In this document: piece by piece, positions 1 to 5,931 of the stretch | How positions within the stretch are numbered: position 1 is the first letter of the stretch | Layout: every line of letters starts with the position of its first letter | DNA from: Candidatus Levyibacteriota bacterium | GTDB taxonomy: Bacteria; Patescibacteriota; Microgenomatia; Levybacterales; UBA12049 | NCBI GenBank assembly: GCA_018061205.1 | Contig: JAGOUP010000040.1 | Span: 1 to 5,946 of the forward strand | Reading direction: 5' to 3' | DNA: 5,946 bases | Notes under the pieces: generated by a model | Told to the model about the DNA's origin: nothing | The model's input: only the letters and a program-made list of their open reading frames with translations | The model's database searches: none | Position numbers and translations under genes: made by a program

Positions 1-1380
1 TGGTTGCCTTGGTTGAGGAGACATGACAGGATTTCTGTTAGAAGGAATTCGTAGTCTTGGTAGTGAAAAGCGAAAACCAGGTGTTCTTGTTTGTCCTTGC
101 GATGGACGTAAGTTTTGCTGAGGAGGAACAGAAGAAGCGTTTGCTCCCGGCCTTATTATTCCTTGTGAGGGCATGTTTTTTGCAGGAGGGAGTATGGGTT
201 TTACCTGAGGTAGGATGCTTGGCTGCCCAGGAGTTGTTTTATAAAGAGGGTGTGCCGGGATTTTTTGCGGAGGAGCTATAATACTTGTCGTTTCTTTTTT
301 TTGAGCCCACTCTTTTTTAAATTGCAAAAACTCTTGCTCCAGTTTTTCTTTTTCAGAAAGAACAGGGCTTGTCTCAGGAGGAGTTTGTCTCGTTTGGTCT
401 TCTTTTGTGGCTTTTTCAGCAACGAGATTTGTTGCTTTTAACGCTTTTTCTTTTTCCCATGCTTCATGTGCTTTTTTAAAATCATCAAAGTCTTTTTGTG
501 CCTGTTTGTTTTTATATGCCTCTTTGGCATACGCTTCCGCTTTTCCTTCTTCTCCTTGATGTGTCTCAACAAATTTTGTCCAATGCTTTTGTTTTATTCT
601 CTTGAGTACTGCGTTATAGCTTTGATCGAGATCTGTCCCTTTCAATCCTGATTTTTGAAGCACTCTCAGCCGAGCTGCCGCTTCCTCATTGATACTGTGT
701 CTTACATGGCCTATTTCATGATCTTTGCCAAAAGAAATAGGGGTATTTCTATATGCTTGATAGGTATTCCATTTTGCAACCTTTTTAGGGTCAGGGGTTT
801 TATTTTCTTGTTTTTCTTTCTCGCCACTATGCTCTTCTTCAAACTTTTCACCAGCAAGTTTTTGAAAAGAGGTGCTTTCAGGATCATCCAAGCTGCCATA
901 TTTGGCATCAACAAAGTCTTGTTCATACGCAAGTTTTTCTTCTTCTGTTGCATCGTTGCCTGGTTTTGGGTTCTTTTCGTCCCACGCCTTCTCTTCTTTT
1001 TTCACCAGCTCCCAAAATTCTGGATCTTCTTCCATAAATTTTGGTTCTTTGAAAGCACTGAGAATACTCCCTAATGCCTTTCCTTCTCCGGAAGCGTCAT
1101 GCATATTTTCATGTTCGTTATCTGCGTGGCCTCTTTCAGTATGCAATTCTTTATGATCTTCTTCTTCATGAAGCATTGCAAGAAGGTCATCCCAAAGCCC
1201 GTCTGGTTTTGCTGCTGCATCAATCGTTTTTATAGTTGTGTTGAAGAGTGGATGATTATGTTTCACGGCATAATCGATTGCTTGTTCAATCCTGGGATCG
1301 TTTGGTTTACTTCGAACAAACGCTTTCCATATCTCTCCTGGCAAGCGTGTTTCAGGTTTTGGTGGTGCTTGAATTGCCAT
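1..1380 (-). CDS. Uncharacterised charged protein of the T4SS cluster, C-terminus missing
   Basis: I do not recognise the family. The frame is open from the ATG at 1380-1378 for 460 codons to the left edge, with no stop seen, so the gene is partial at its 3' end. An in-frame TGA at 1386-1384 makes this the first possible ATG; no Shine-Dalgarno site precedes it. Residues 1-60 look globular (LPGEIWKAF, RIEQAIDYAVKH). Residues 71-94 hold six histidines spaced 4 or 5 apart among acidic residues. Residues 100-220 are rich in Lys, Glu and Trp. HEIGH lies at 221-225, followed by NEEAAARL, which resembles a zincin motif but has a poor flank. Residues 240-360 are Lys/Glu/Gln-rich and probably helical. 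From about 361 the chain is Pro/Gln/Ser/Arg-rich and looks disordered. There is no signal peptide or membrane helix in the visible part. Its position 89 bp after virB4 suggests a T4SS-linked role: a cargo, or the soluble N-terminus of a larger membrane protein. Coding is well supported; function is unknown. Confidence 0.85.
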   Translation of the reverse strand, partial: MAIQAPPKPETRLPGEIWKAFVRSKPNDPRIEQAIDYAVKHNHPLFNTTIKTIDAAAKPDGLWDDLLAMLHEEEDHKELHTERGHADNEHENMHDASGEGKALGSILSAFKEPKFMEEDPEFWELVKKEEKAWDEKNPKPGNDATEEEKLAYEQDFVDAKYGSLDDPESTSFQKLAGEKFEEEHSGEKEKQENKTPDPKKVAKWNTYQAYRNTPISFGKDHEIGHVRHSINEEAAARLRVLQKSGLKGTDLDQSYNAVLKRIKQKHWTKFVETHQGEEGKAEAYAKEAYKNKQAQKDFDDFKKAHEAWEKEKALKATNLVAEKATKEDQTRQTPPETSPVLSEKEKLEQEFLQFKKEWAQKKETTSIIAPPQKIPAHPLYKTTPGQPSILPQVKPILPPAKNMPSQGIIRPGANASSVPPQQNLRPSQGQTRTPGFRFSLPRLRIPSNRNPVMSPQPRQP

Positions 1381-1469
1381 AAATCAGGAGCAAGTAGCAC
1401 TGGCAAGTAGCCATTAGTAAGTGAAGTAGTTGTTTACTAGTTGCTAGTTGCTAGTCGCTAGTTGCCAGC
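1381..1469. repeat. Heptamer tandem repeat within a larger inverted repeat, between virB4 and the next gene
   Basis: Four consecutive 7-bp units read CTAGTTG, CTAGTTG, CTAGTCG, CTAGTTG at 1437-1464. A degenerate fifth unit, CCAGCTT, at 1465-1471 runs into the virB4 stop codon. The block 1391-1410 contains two further diverged CAAGTAG words. CTGGCAAGTAG (1400-1410) and CTAGTTGCCAG (1458-1468) are inverted copies matching at 10 of 11 positions, so the whole gap could fold into a long-loop hairpin in the transcript. There is no U-tract, so it does not look like an intrinsic terminator. Heptanucleotide repeats of this kind occur between genes in several bacterial groups; their role here is unknown. 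Confidence 0.75.
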
Positions 1470-3575
1470 TTATTGTCCAGTGGGAACTGGTGCTATTGGT
1501 TTTTCCGGAGGAGTAACACCAGGAAGTGGTGTTGATACAAGTGGCGGAGGCGTAACTGGAATAGGTGAGGGTGGTACTTGTGGTGTTGTTTCTAGAGCAG
1601 AAGTAACAGCCTGCCCGCCATTGGCTTCGCCTGCAGGCGTTAGCGGGTGGGGAATTTCTGTTGGTGCTGGAGGAGTAATACCAGAAAGTCGTGGATCACT
1701 CACGGGTTCGGCTGGTGGCAAAAATTCTGCATTTGCCAAATCTTGTGTTCTTTTGTCTTCAGCACGTTTTGAAAGTTCAATTGGATTTGATGTGGCTATC
1801 TCATGCTCAAAAGCAGCGGCTATGACTTTCATGGCGACATGGTTGTGTCCCGCAAAAAAGAGTCCTTCTCCGACATCGGCTGAAATGAGCAGCTCTCGCT
1901 CTCCTTCAGAGAGAAAAAATGTTTTTGAGATCAGGTCCACCTCAGCGGTGCCTTGTTTCAAAAGCATTTGAATAGATGAGTTGGTCAGCACTGCCTTCCC
2001 ATAATCTGTTGAGATAAAGTCTTCGACATCTTGTGTGGCCGTGGTCATGCCGAGATAGTATTTTCGAGCACGTTTTGCAATGCCATAGACAAATGATGCA
2101 CTATCTTGGTATTTCATCATATACCACGCTTCATCCAAAATAAGTACGCGTTTTTTCAAATCTTTTCTCACTTTTGTCCACACAAAATCCAAAATGATAT
2201 GCATAGCAATCGGTCTGAGTTCTTCTTCCATGCCTTTCAGAGAAAAAACAGTAAATTGTTTGTTAATATTAAAATTTGATTGTTGATTAAAAATACCTGC
2301 AAGACTTCCTTTGATGAATTTTTCCAGTCTGAGTGCGAGTTCTCTTGCATTCGGATCTTCTGTTCCTAAAAGCGTTTTATAGAGATCTTCCATGAGTGGT
2401 GGCGTCATTTGTTGTGTTGCTGGATCTGTTGTGATGCCTTTTTGTCGGTAGGTTTCGACGAGTGCTCTATCCAAGATAGCATCATGTGCTGGATCCAGGT
2501 CTCCGGTTATGATTTTGAGGAGACCAAAGAGGGAGAGAATTTTTAGACCCAATTCATTTTCACCTTCTTCATACACTCCTGCCAAATCAAACGGATTGAT
2601 TTTGACTGGTGAGCTGGACGAGAATTGTAGTGCTTCTCCACCGAGTGTCTCAGCGAGCATTTCATATTCTCCTTCAGGATCAACGATGATGACTTCTGTG
2701 CCGAACATGAGCTGACGGATGACCTCTATTTTGATCAGATAGGATTTTCCTGCACCTGATTTTCCCAGAACAACCTCATTCGCATTCTCAAGAGAGAAGC
2801 GGTCAAAAATAATGAGTGATCCATTTTGTTGATTGATGCCATACAGCACTCCTTTTTCTTGTGTCAGCATGGCAGAAGTGAATGGAAATGTAGAAGCCAA
2901 AGACGTCGTATCCATATTCCGAGTGATATACAGCATATCTCGTCCTATGGGCAGCGTGGTTTTAAATCCTTCTTCCATTTGGAGCGTTGCCGTCTTGGCC
3001 AAAAGAAGAATTGATGCCATTGTTCCTGTCAGCTTTTTTGTTGCCTCGTCCAAATCTTTCAGCGAGTCAGAAGAAATAGTGATGTAGAGACTGAAGAGAA
3101 AAAATCGCTCAACCCCTTTTGCCAATTCTTCTTGGAGGCCTAGTGCATCCTCTAGTGCTGCTGTTGTTTTTGGATCAACGACTCGTCCCCCTTCCATCTC
3201 TGATGCAATGGTTGCTTCCATCTCAGCAATTTTGCGTCGCAAATCAGATAAAACATCATTCGCAGCAGTTGGGTAGACGAACATAGAAATATCCAGTTGA
3301 TGATCAAAATTGATGAGAGGCTCAAGCCAGTTAGCAGCGACATATCGTGGATAGCCTACAACAAAAAGTGTTCGCATGAATTTTTCTCCAACACGAATAT
3401 ACTTGAAATCTACTTCAACAGATGACGGAGAAAGAATATCGGCCAATGATACGGTTCCATCATCCAAAACAGCGGCAGCAGGTGGAATTGGTGTTGCAAC
3501 AGGTGCCGCAGCAGCAGGCTGCTGTGTCGCGGGTGCTACCGTTTCATCTTTTTTCTTCGAGCCAAATAAATTCAT
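1470..3575 (-). CDS. virB4: VirB4/TraE-family type IV secretion ATPase
   Basis: This is the ATPase that energises T4SS assembly and substrate transfer at the cytoplasmic face of the membrane. Numbering from the ATG at 3575 (701 aa), residues 15-35 are an Ala/Pro linker. About 48-240 form the VirB4 N-terminal domain (VGYPRYVAANWLEPL near 73-87), which normally contacts VirB3/PrgI. The P-loop domain has Walker A GKSGAGKS at 271-278, VDPEGEY at 298-304, NPFDL at 327-331, Walker B LILDEAW with D481 and E482, and the TATQDVED segment around Q515. All catalytic motifs are intact. Residues 620-701 are a Pro/Thr-rich tail beyond the usual family end. I chose ATG 3575 because AGAGGA lies about 10 nt upstream. 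An in-frame ATG at 3605 would add 10 residues but lies inside a palindrome and has no ribosome site. The stop is TAA. It follows the TraC-like gene by 100 bp and is probably co-transcribed with it. Confidence 0.96.
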   Translation of the reverse strand: MNLFGSKKKDETVAPATQQPAAAAPVATPIPPAAAVLDDGTVSLADILSPSSVEVDFKYIRVGEKFMRTLFVVGYPRYVAANWLEPLINFDHQLDISMFVYPTAANDVLSDLRRKIAEMEATIASEMEGGRVVDPKTTAALEDALGLQEELAKGVERFFLFSLYITISSDSLKDLDEATKKLTGTMASILLLAKTATLQMEEGFKTTLPIGRDMLYITRNMDTTSLASTFPFTSAMLTQEKGVLYGINQQNGSLIIFDRFSLENANEVVLGKSGAGKSYLIKIEVIRQLMFGTEVIIVDPEGEYEMLAETLGGEALQFSSSSPVKINPFDLAGVYEEGENELGLKILSLFGLLKIITGDLDPAHDAILDRALVETYRQKGITTDPATQQMTPPLMEDLYKTLLGTEDPNARELALRLEKFIKGSLAGIFNQQSNFNINKQFTVFSLKGMEEELRPIAMHIILDFVWTKVRKDLKKRVLILDEAWYMMKYQDSASFVYGIAKRARKYYLGMTTATQDVEDFISTDYGKAVLTNSSIQMLLKQGTAEVDLISKTFFLSEGERELLISADVGEGLFFAGHNHVAMKVIAAAFEHEIATSNPIELSKRAEDKRTQDLANAEFLPPAEPVSDPRLSGITPPAPTEIPHPLTPAGEANGGQAVTSALETTPQVPPSPIPVTPPPLVSTPLPGVTPPEKPIAPVPTGQ

Positions 3576-3581
3576 AAATCT

Positions 3582-3592
3582 TTTTTCCTCTT
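3582..3592 (-). promoter_or_regulatory. Ribosome binding site deciding the virB4 start
   Basis: On the minus strand AAAGAGGAAAA precedes the ATG at 3575; from the GAGG core to the ATG the gap is about 11 nt, slightly long. It favours this start over the in-frame ATG at 3605, which has only repeat sequence upstream. It is the clearest Shine-Dalgarno-like site in the window. Confidence 0.5.
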
Positions 3593-3600
3593 TTTTCCAT

Positions 3601-3626
3601 GTCATGCTGAATTTATTTCAGCATCT
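3601..3626 (+). repeat. Palindromic repeat unit A (REP-like)
   Basis: The unit begins GTCATGCTGAA. It forms a perfect 8-bp stem, ATGCTGAA (3604-3611) with TTCAGCAT (3617-3624), around a 5-nt loop TTTAT. It is the inverted partner of unit B, 12 bp further right, and shares its layout: GTCAT lead, 8-bp stem, 5-nt loop, TCT tail. Similar GTCAT-CTGAA palindromes are widespread as interspersed intergenic repeats in many bacterial genomes. It lies in the leader of virB4 and contains the rejected upstream ATG of that gene. Confidence 0.8.
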
Positions 3627-3638
3627 CTATATAATTTT

Positions 3639-3664
3639 AGATCCTGAAACAAGTTCAGGATGAC
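3639..3664 (-). repeat. Palindromic repeat unit B, inverted relative to unit A
   Basis: Read on the minus strand it starts GTCATCCTGAA and ends TTCAGGATCT. The 8-bp stem is ATCCTGAA (3641-3648) with TTCAGGAT (3654-3661) around a 5-nt loop ACAAG. Compared with unit A, the stem differs at one base pair, with both sides changed (G-C against C-G), so pairing is kept. The outer arms of A and B (3601-3611 and 3654-3664) also match as an inverted repeat at 10 of 11 positions, so the pair could fold either as two small hairpins or as one large stem. Confidence 0.8.
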
Positions 3665-3681
3665 AATCATAAGGGTCATCC
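3658..3681. repeat. Inverted repeat spanning the TraC-like stop codon
   Basis: GGATGAC (3658-3664) and GTCATCC (3675-3681) are perfect 7-bp inverted copies around a 10-nt loop. The left arm is the lead of palindrome unit B. The right arm contains the TGA stop (3678-3676) of the TraC-like gene, so the last codons may derive from a third, partial repeat copy. This fold competes with the hairpins of unit B in the transcript. Confidence 0.5.
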
Positions 3682-4332
3682 CGCTGGTGTTGTCTTTACC
3701 ATAGGTGCATCATATGTTGTTTCTATTCCAGCTCCTGCTTGTCCAAGATTCTCATTAAAAATTTCATAAAAGAGCTTGACGAGTTCTTCTTTTTGTAATA
3801 CTTTTGCAACCAATCCTAGTCGTGCAAATTGAGAGAGAAGGGATTCTGATTTTGACAACAGACTACTTTTTGCTAAAGAAAATGTGTCTGTCCCTTTCAT
3901 CGCAGCGCTAGCTGATTTTTCTAAAGCAGAGTATGGAATAATCATATAGAATTTTTTATCCAACACGGTATTTACTTTGACAATTTCTGCAATAAAATCA
4001 TGATAGAGGCTGATCTGGAGAGCCAATTTCTCATTCGTTGTTTTTTTTGCCTCTGTCTCCAAAAGTGTGAGATAGGAAGAAATGTCAATTTTTTTATTGC
4101 GGATCAAAATCTGCACAGAATACGAGAGTGAATTGAGGAGCTGTGCATATGCTGCAATTTTCCCCATTTGTTCATCTCGTGATAAAAGGGCAAAATTGGT
4201 TGCTTGTACTTCGATGATCAGACATGCCCCACCACTCGTGAGCATCACGATATTTTCATTGATATCTTGTACTTCAATAAATTTTTGTGTAGACCCCATG
4301 CTTTTTTTTGGCTTATTCGTTTTGTTTGCCAT
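3676..4332 (-). CDS. TraC-like protein, stand-alone VirB4 N-terminal-like domain
   Basis: This 218-aa soluble protein has no signal peptide, membrane helix or P-loop. Residues 16-95 follow the pattern of the N-terminal domain of VirB4/TraC proteins: a QKFIEVQDI strand, a hydrophobic CLIIEVQATNF strand, then LLSRDEQ leading into a helix (AAYAQLLNSL), the SVQILIRNKKID strand and SYL. A helix (98-124), the strand KFYMIIPYSA (127-136) and a helical C-terminal part follow. It lacks the ATPase half, which the separate downstream virB4 supplies along with its own N-terminal domain. An accessory role in the VirB4-PrgI complex is inferred. I chose ATG 4332 (MANKTNKPKK), with AGAAAG about 9 nt upstream and 16 bp after the prgI stop. 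An in-frame ATG at 4419 would overlap prgI by 71 bp and add an unrelated-looking N-terminus. The stop is TGA, its only use as a stop among the complete genes here. Confidence 0.82.
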   Translation of the reverse strand: MANKTNKPKKSMGSTQKFIEVQDINENIVMLTSGGACLIIEVQATNFALLSRDEQMGKIAAYAQLLNSLSYSVQILIRNKKIDISSYLTLLETEAKKTTNEKLALQISLYHDFIAEIVKVNTVLDKKFYMIIPYSALEKSASAAMKGTDTFSLAKSSLLSKSESLLSQFARLGLVAKVLQKEELVKLFYEIFNENLGQAGAGIETTYDAPMVKTTPAG

Positions 4333-4348
4333 AATTTTTTTCTTTCTG

Positions 4349-5665
4349 TTATTTGAACAACTCCTTTCGTAATTCTTCTCTCTCATCAACGGAAATGACT
4401 TCAAGTGGAGAGATGACAATACCGGTTACTGGTATTTCGACAGCATCGAACTTGTTTTTTCCTGTTGGATCTTCAAAGGTTATGGTATACACGCCGTTAG
4501 CGAGTTGCGTTGCTGCCGCAAATTGTCCCAAGCCATTTGTTTTAAATGCACGGACGGGATTACCATCTCTATCTTTTACTTCAACCAAAATATTTGGCAA
4601 ACTGTTATTTCTAGGATCCTTGATGATACCGGTGAGTAAATTTGGCGCCTCAGGTGGACTCAGTAGTCCAGCGGCTCTTCCTCCTCCTTGGGCAATGATC
4701 CGCACATTTTGTGTCGTTTGTTTGACTGGTGCGACAGATGGTGAAAACACTTGCTGTTTTTGTTGCGCCAGTTCCTTTTTGAGGGTGATGAGTTGTTTTT
4801 GAAGATTATCTTTCTGCCCCAAAATATCTGCCAGCTCTTTTTCCAGTTCAATTACTTTTTCATGAGCGACATTCGTCATGGGGGATGAGCTTTGAATTGC
4901 TTGTACTTCTTCTTGTTTTGCTTGTGCTAATTCCTGTTGCAGTATTGTTGCTTCTTTTTCCAATGCTTCGTTTGGTTCATTAGATTGTTGAGGCAGTGGT
5001 GATGCGTTAGGGAATTCCACCAGATGTGGTGCCTGCGGTATATTTTGGGTTTGTATAGGTTGCTCAGCAACAGTTCTCATTTCTTGTTGGCTAGTTTGTG
5101 ATGCATGTAGAGATGGTTGGAGTGTGGCACTTCCTACAGGAGAGGAAGTACTTAGCTGAGAAGAAGCATACGGATTGCGTGTTGGTTGTGTTGCTTTGAG
5201 GGGAAGTGTTCCTAAAAATCGCATTTCTCGCTCATCCAGTGCATTTTTTGGAGAGGTATGGATACTCGTGAGATACTTCTGCAATTTATTTGCTGCATCT
5301 TGTTGTGCTATTTCTTTCTCATGTGTATTTTGTGCTATTTTTTTGGGAGCAGGCATAACAGGGAAAATGGGATGGCCGATTTTTTGAAATACAAATTGAT
5401 TTGGTGAGATGAGTGCTTTCAAAAAATTGGTCAACATGATATCAAAAGGTCGACCCTCGATTGGTATAAATGCCAGAGCTACTCCGAGCATCCCAAAAAG
5501 AAAAATGAGTGGAAATTTTATCAGCCAAAAAAGAGGGAGAGAATACGTGAGCCATGCCAGTATCACACCTCCTGCTAAATAGGCGAATTGTTTGATCGTC
5601 ATGTCACCGATGAGTTTGAACTGAAAACCAGTGACATCTTGTGGAATAGGATGTTGTTGATCCAT
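4349..5665 (-). CDS. prgI: PrgI-family T4SS membrane protein with coiled coil and carboxypeptidase-regulatory-like C-terminal domain
   Basis: PrgI proteins are VirB3-like inner-membrane components of conjugation-type T4SS that partner with VirB4. Residues 1-95 carry the PrgI domain: PIPQDVTGFQFKLIGDMTIKQ, then two close membrane helices (about 27-43 and 46-68) and the FIPIEGRPFD segment near 66-75. Most PrgI proteins end soon after this, so at 438 aa this one is several times longer. Residues 105-230 are a Gln/Ser/Pro-rich linker. Residues 231-258 and 266-305 form predicted coiled coils. Residues 341-425 look like a carboxypeptidase-regulatory-like beta-sandwich (LLTGIIKDPRNNSLPNILVE, GNPVRAFKTNGLGQF, NGVYTITFEDP). 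The chain ends in an acidic/basic helix. The start at 5665 has no Shine-Dalgarno site, only AT-rich sequence next to a repeat element. The stop is TAA, with the next gene 16 bp on. Family assignment is firm for the N-terminus; the role of the C-terminal part is unknown. Confidence 0.9.
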   Translation of the reverse strand: MDQQHPIPQDVTGFQFKLIGDMTIKQFAYLAGGVILAWLTYSLPLFWLIKFPLIFLFGMLGVALAFIPIEGRPFDIMLTNFLKALISPNQFVFQKIGHPIFPVMPAPKKIAQNTHEKEIAQQDAANKLQKYLTSIHTSPKNALDEREMRFLGTLPLKATQPTRNPYASSQLSTSSPVGSATLQPSLHASQTSQQEMRTVAEQPIQTQNIPQAPHLVEFPNASPLPQQSNEPNEALEKEATILQQELAQAKQEEVQAIQSSSPMTNVAHEKVIELEKELADILGQKDNLQKQLITLKKELAQQKQQVFSPSVAPVKQTTQNVRIIAQGGGRAAGLLSPPEAPNLLTGIIKDPRNNSLPNILVEVKDRDGNPVRAFKTNGLGQFAAATQLANGVYTITFEDPTGKNKFDAVEIPVTGIVISPLEVISVDEREELRKELFK

Positions 5666-5678
5666 AAATAATTAAAAT

Positions 5679-5806
5679 ACGAATATCGAAATAAGAAATT
5701 CGAAACAAATTAAAATGTTTTAAATGCAAATGACCAAAACGTTTATGATTTTGAACATTTTGTATTTTGCTATTGTTTCGGATTTCGTGCTTCTGATTTC
5801 GAATTC
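5679..5806. repeat. AT-rich imperfect inverted-repeat element upstream of prgI
   Basis: The outer arms share AAATTCGAAACAA (5697-5709) and, inverted, TTGTTTCGGATTT (5773-5785), matching at 12 of 13 positions. Further out, GAATATCGAAAT (5681-5692) pairs imperfectly with ATTTCGAATTC (5796-5806). An inner perfect pair is AAAATGTT (5712-5719) and AACATTTT (5754-5761). The core contains CAAATGACCAAAACGTTT (5727-5744). From memory, elements with CGAAAT-rich arms around such a core are repeated many times in candidate-phyla and other environmental genomes, but I cannot check this here. No protein is encoded, so it would be a small non-autonomous repeat. It lies within the probable prgI leader and ends 14 bp before the start codon. 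Confidence 0.7.
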
Positions 5807-5827
5807 ACATTTGTTACTAGTACAATC

Positions 5828-5856
5828 AGTGTATTACGTGAAAAATCTCATTGCAA
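5828..5856 (-). promoter_or_regulatory. Candidate promoter for the prgI operon
   Basis: On the minus strand TTGCAA (5856-5851) and TACACT (5833-5828) are separated by 17 bp. Each matches its sigma-70 hexamer consensus at 4 of 6 bases. Transcription would start near 5821 and give a leader of about 155 nt containing the inverted-repeat element. A TGATACTAT extended -10 at 5891-5883 is an alternative without a good -35. This is a pattern match only. Confidence 0.3.
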
Positions 5857-5858
5857 GA

Positions 5859-5887
5859 TTATCAAAGTGTGTCAAAGAGGGTATAGT
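5859..5887 (+). promoter_or_regulatory. Candidate divergent promoter
   Basis: TTATCA (5859-5864, 4 of 6) and TATAGT (5882-5887, 5 of 6) are 17 bp apart and point rightwards, out of the window, back to back with the candidate prgI promoter. It implies a divergent gene to the right that is not visible here. Confidence 0.3.
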
Positions 5888-5925
5888 ATCAGGCTAATCT
5901 GTGAAAATTTACGAATAGTTTTTGC

Positions 5926-5931
5926 TTGACA
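5926..5931 (+). promoter_or_regulatory. Consensus -35 box TTGACA pointing off the right edge
   Basis: A perfect TTGACA follows a T-rich stretch (TTTTTGC). With a 17-bp spacer its -10 box would fall at about 5949-5954, outside the window, so it cannot be confirmed. It suggests that transcription of a neighbouring rightward gene begins just beyond this sequence. Confidence 0.3.

Noticed and set aside
655..1074. Plus-strand open frame of 139 codons, Phe-rich
   Set aside because: It is antisense to the Lys/Glu-rich part of the partial protein; Phe and Leu runs are what AAA/GAA codons give on the other strand. The minus-strand frame is open for 460 codons.
1437..1471. CRISPR array
   Set aside because: The units are 7 bp and directly adjacent with no spacers.
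1462..1971. Plus-strand open frame of 169 codons, Gly/Ser-rich
   Set aside because: It lies antisense to the VirB4 C-terminus, and its composition is the complement of the proline-rich tail. It has no recognisable domain.
3576..3605. Longer VirB4 start at ATG 3605
   Set aside because: That ATG is part of palindrome unit A and has no ribosome site; the ATG at 3575 has AGAGGA upstream and begins a typical sequence (MNLFGSKKK).
3601..3664. Intrinsic terminator between the TraC-like gene and virB4
   Set aside because: The hairpins are A/T-rich at their loop ends and are not followed by a U-tract on either strand; REP-like repeats explain them better.
3667..3678. UGA read as glycine or tryptophan
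   Set aside because: Readthrough of the TraC-like TGA would meet further TGA codons and add only about 14 residues encoded by the repeat; no internal TGA occurs in any gene and Trp is TGG throughout.
4333..4419. Longer TraC-like start at ATG 4419
   Set aside because: It would overlap the prgI C-terminus by 71 bp, and the extra residues do not resemble the rest of the protein; ATG 4332 gives a normal 16-bp gap.
4353..4802. Plus-strand open frame of 149 codons
   Set aside because: It is antisense to the PrgI C-terminal domain and coiled coil, without domain or start support.
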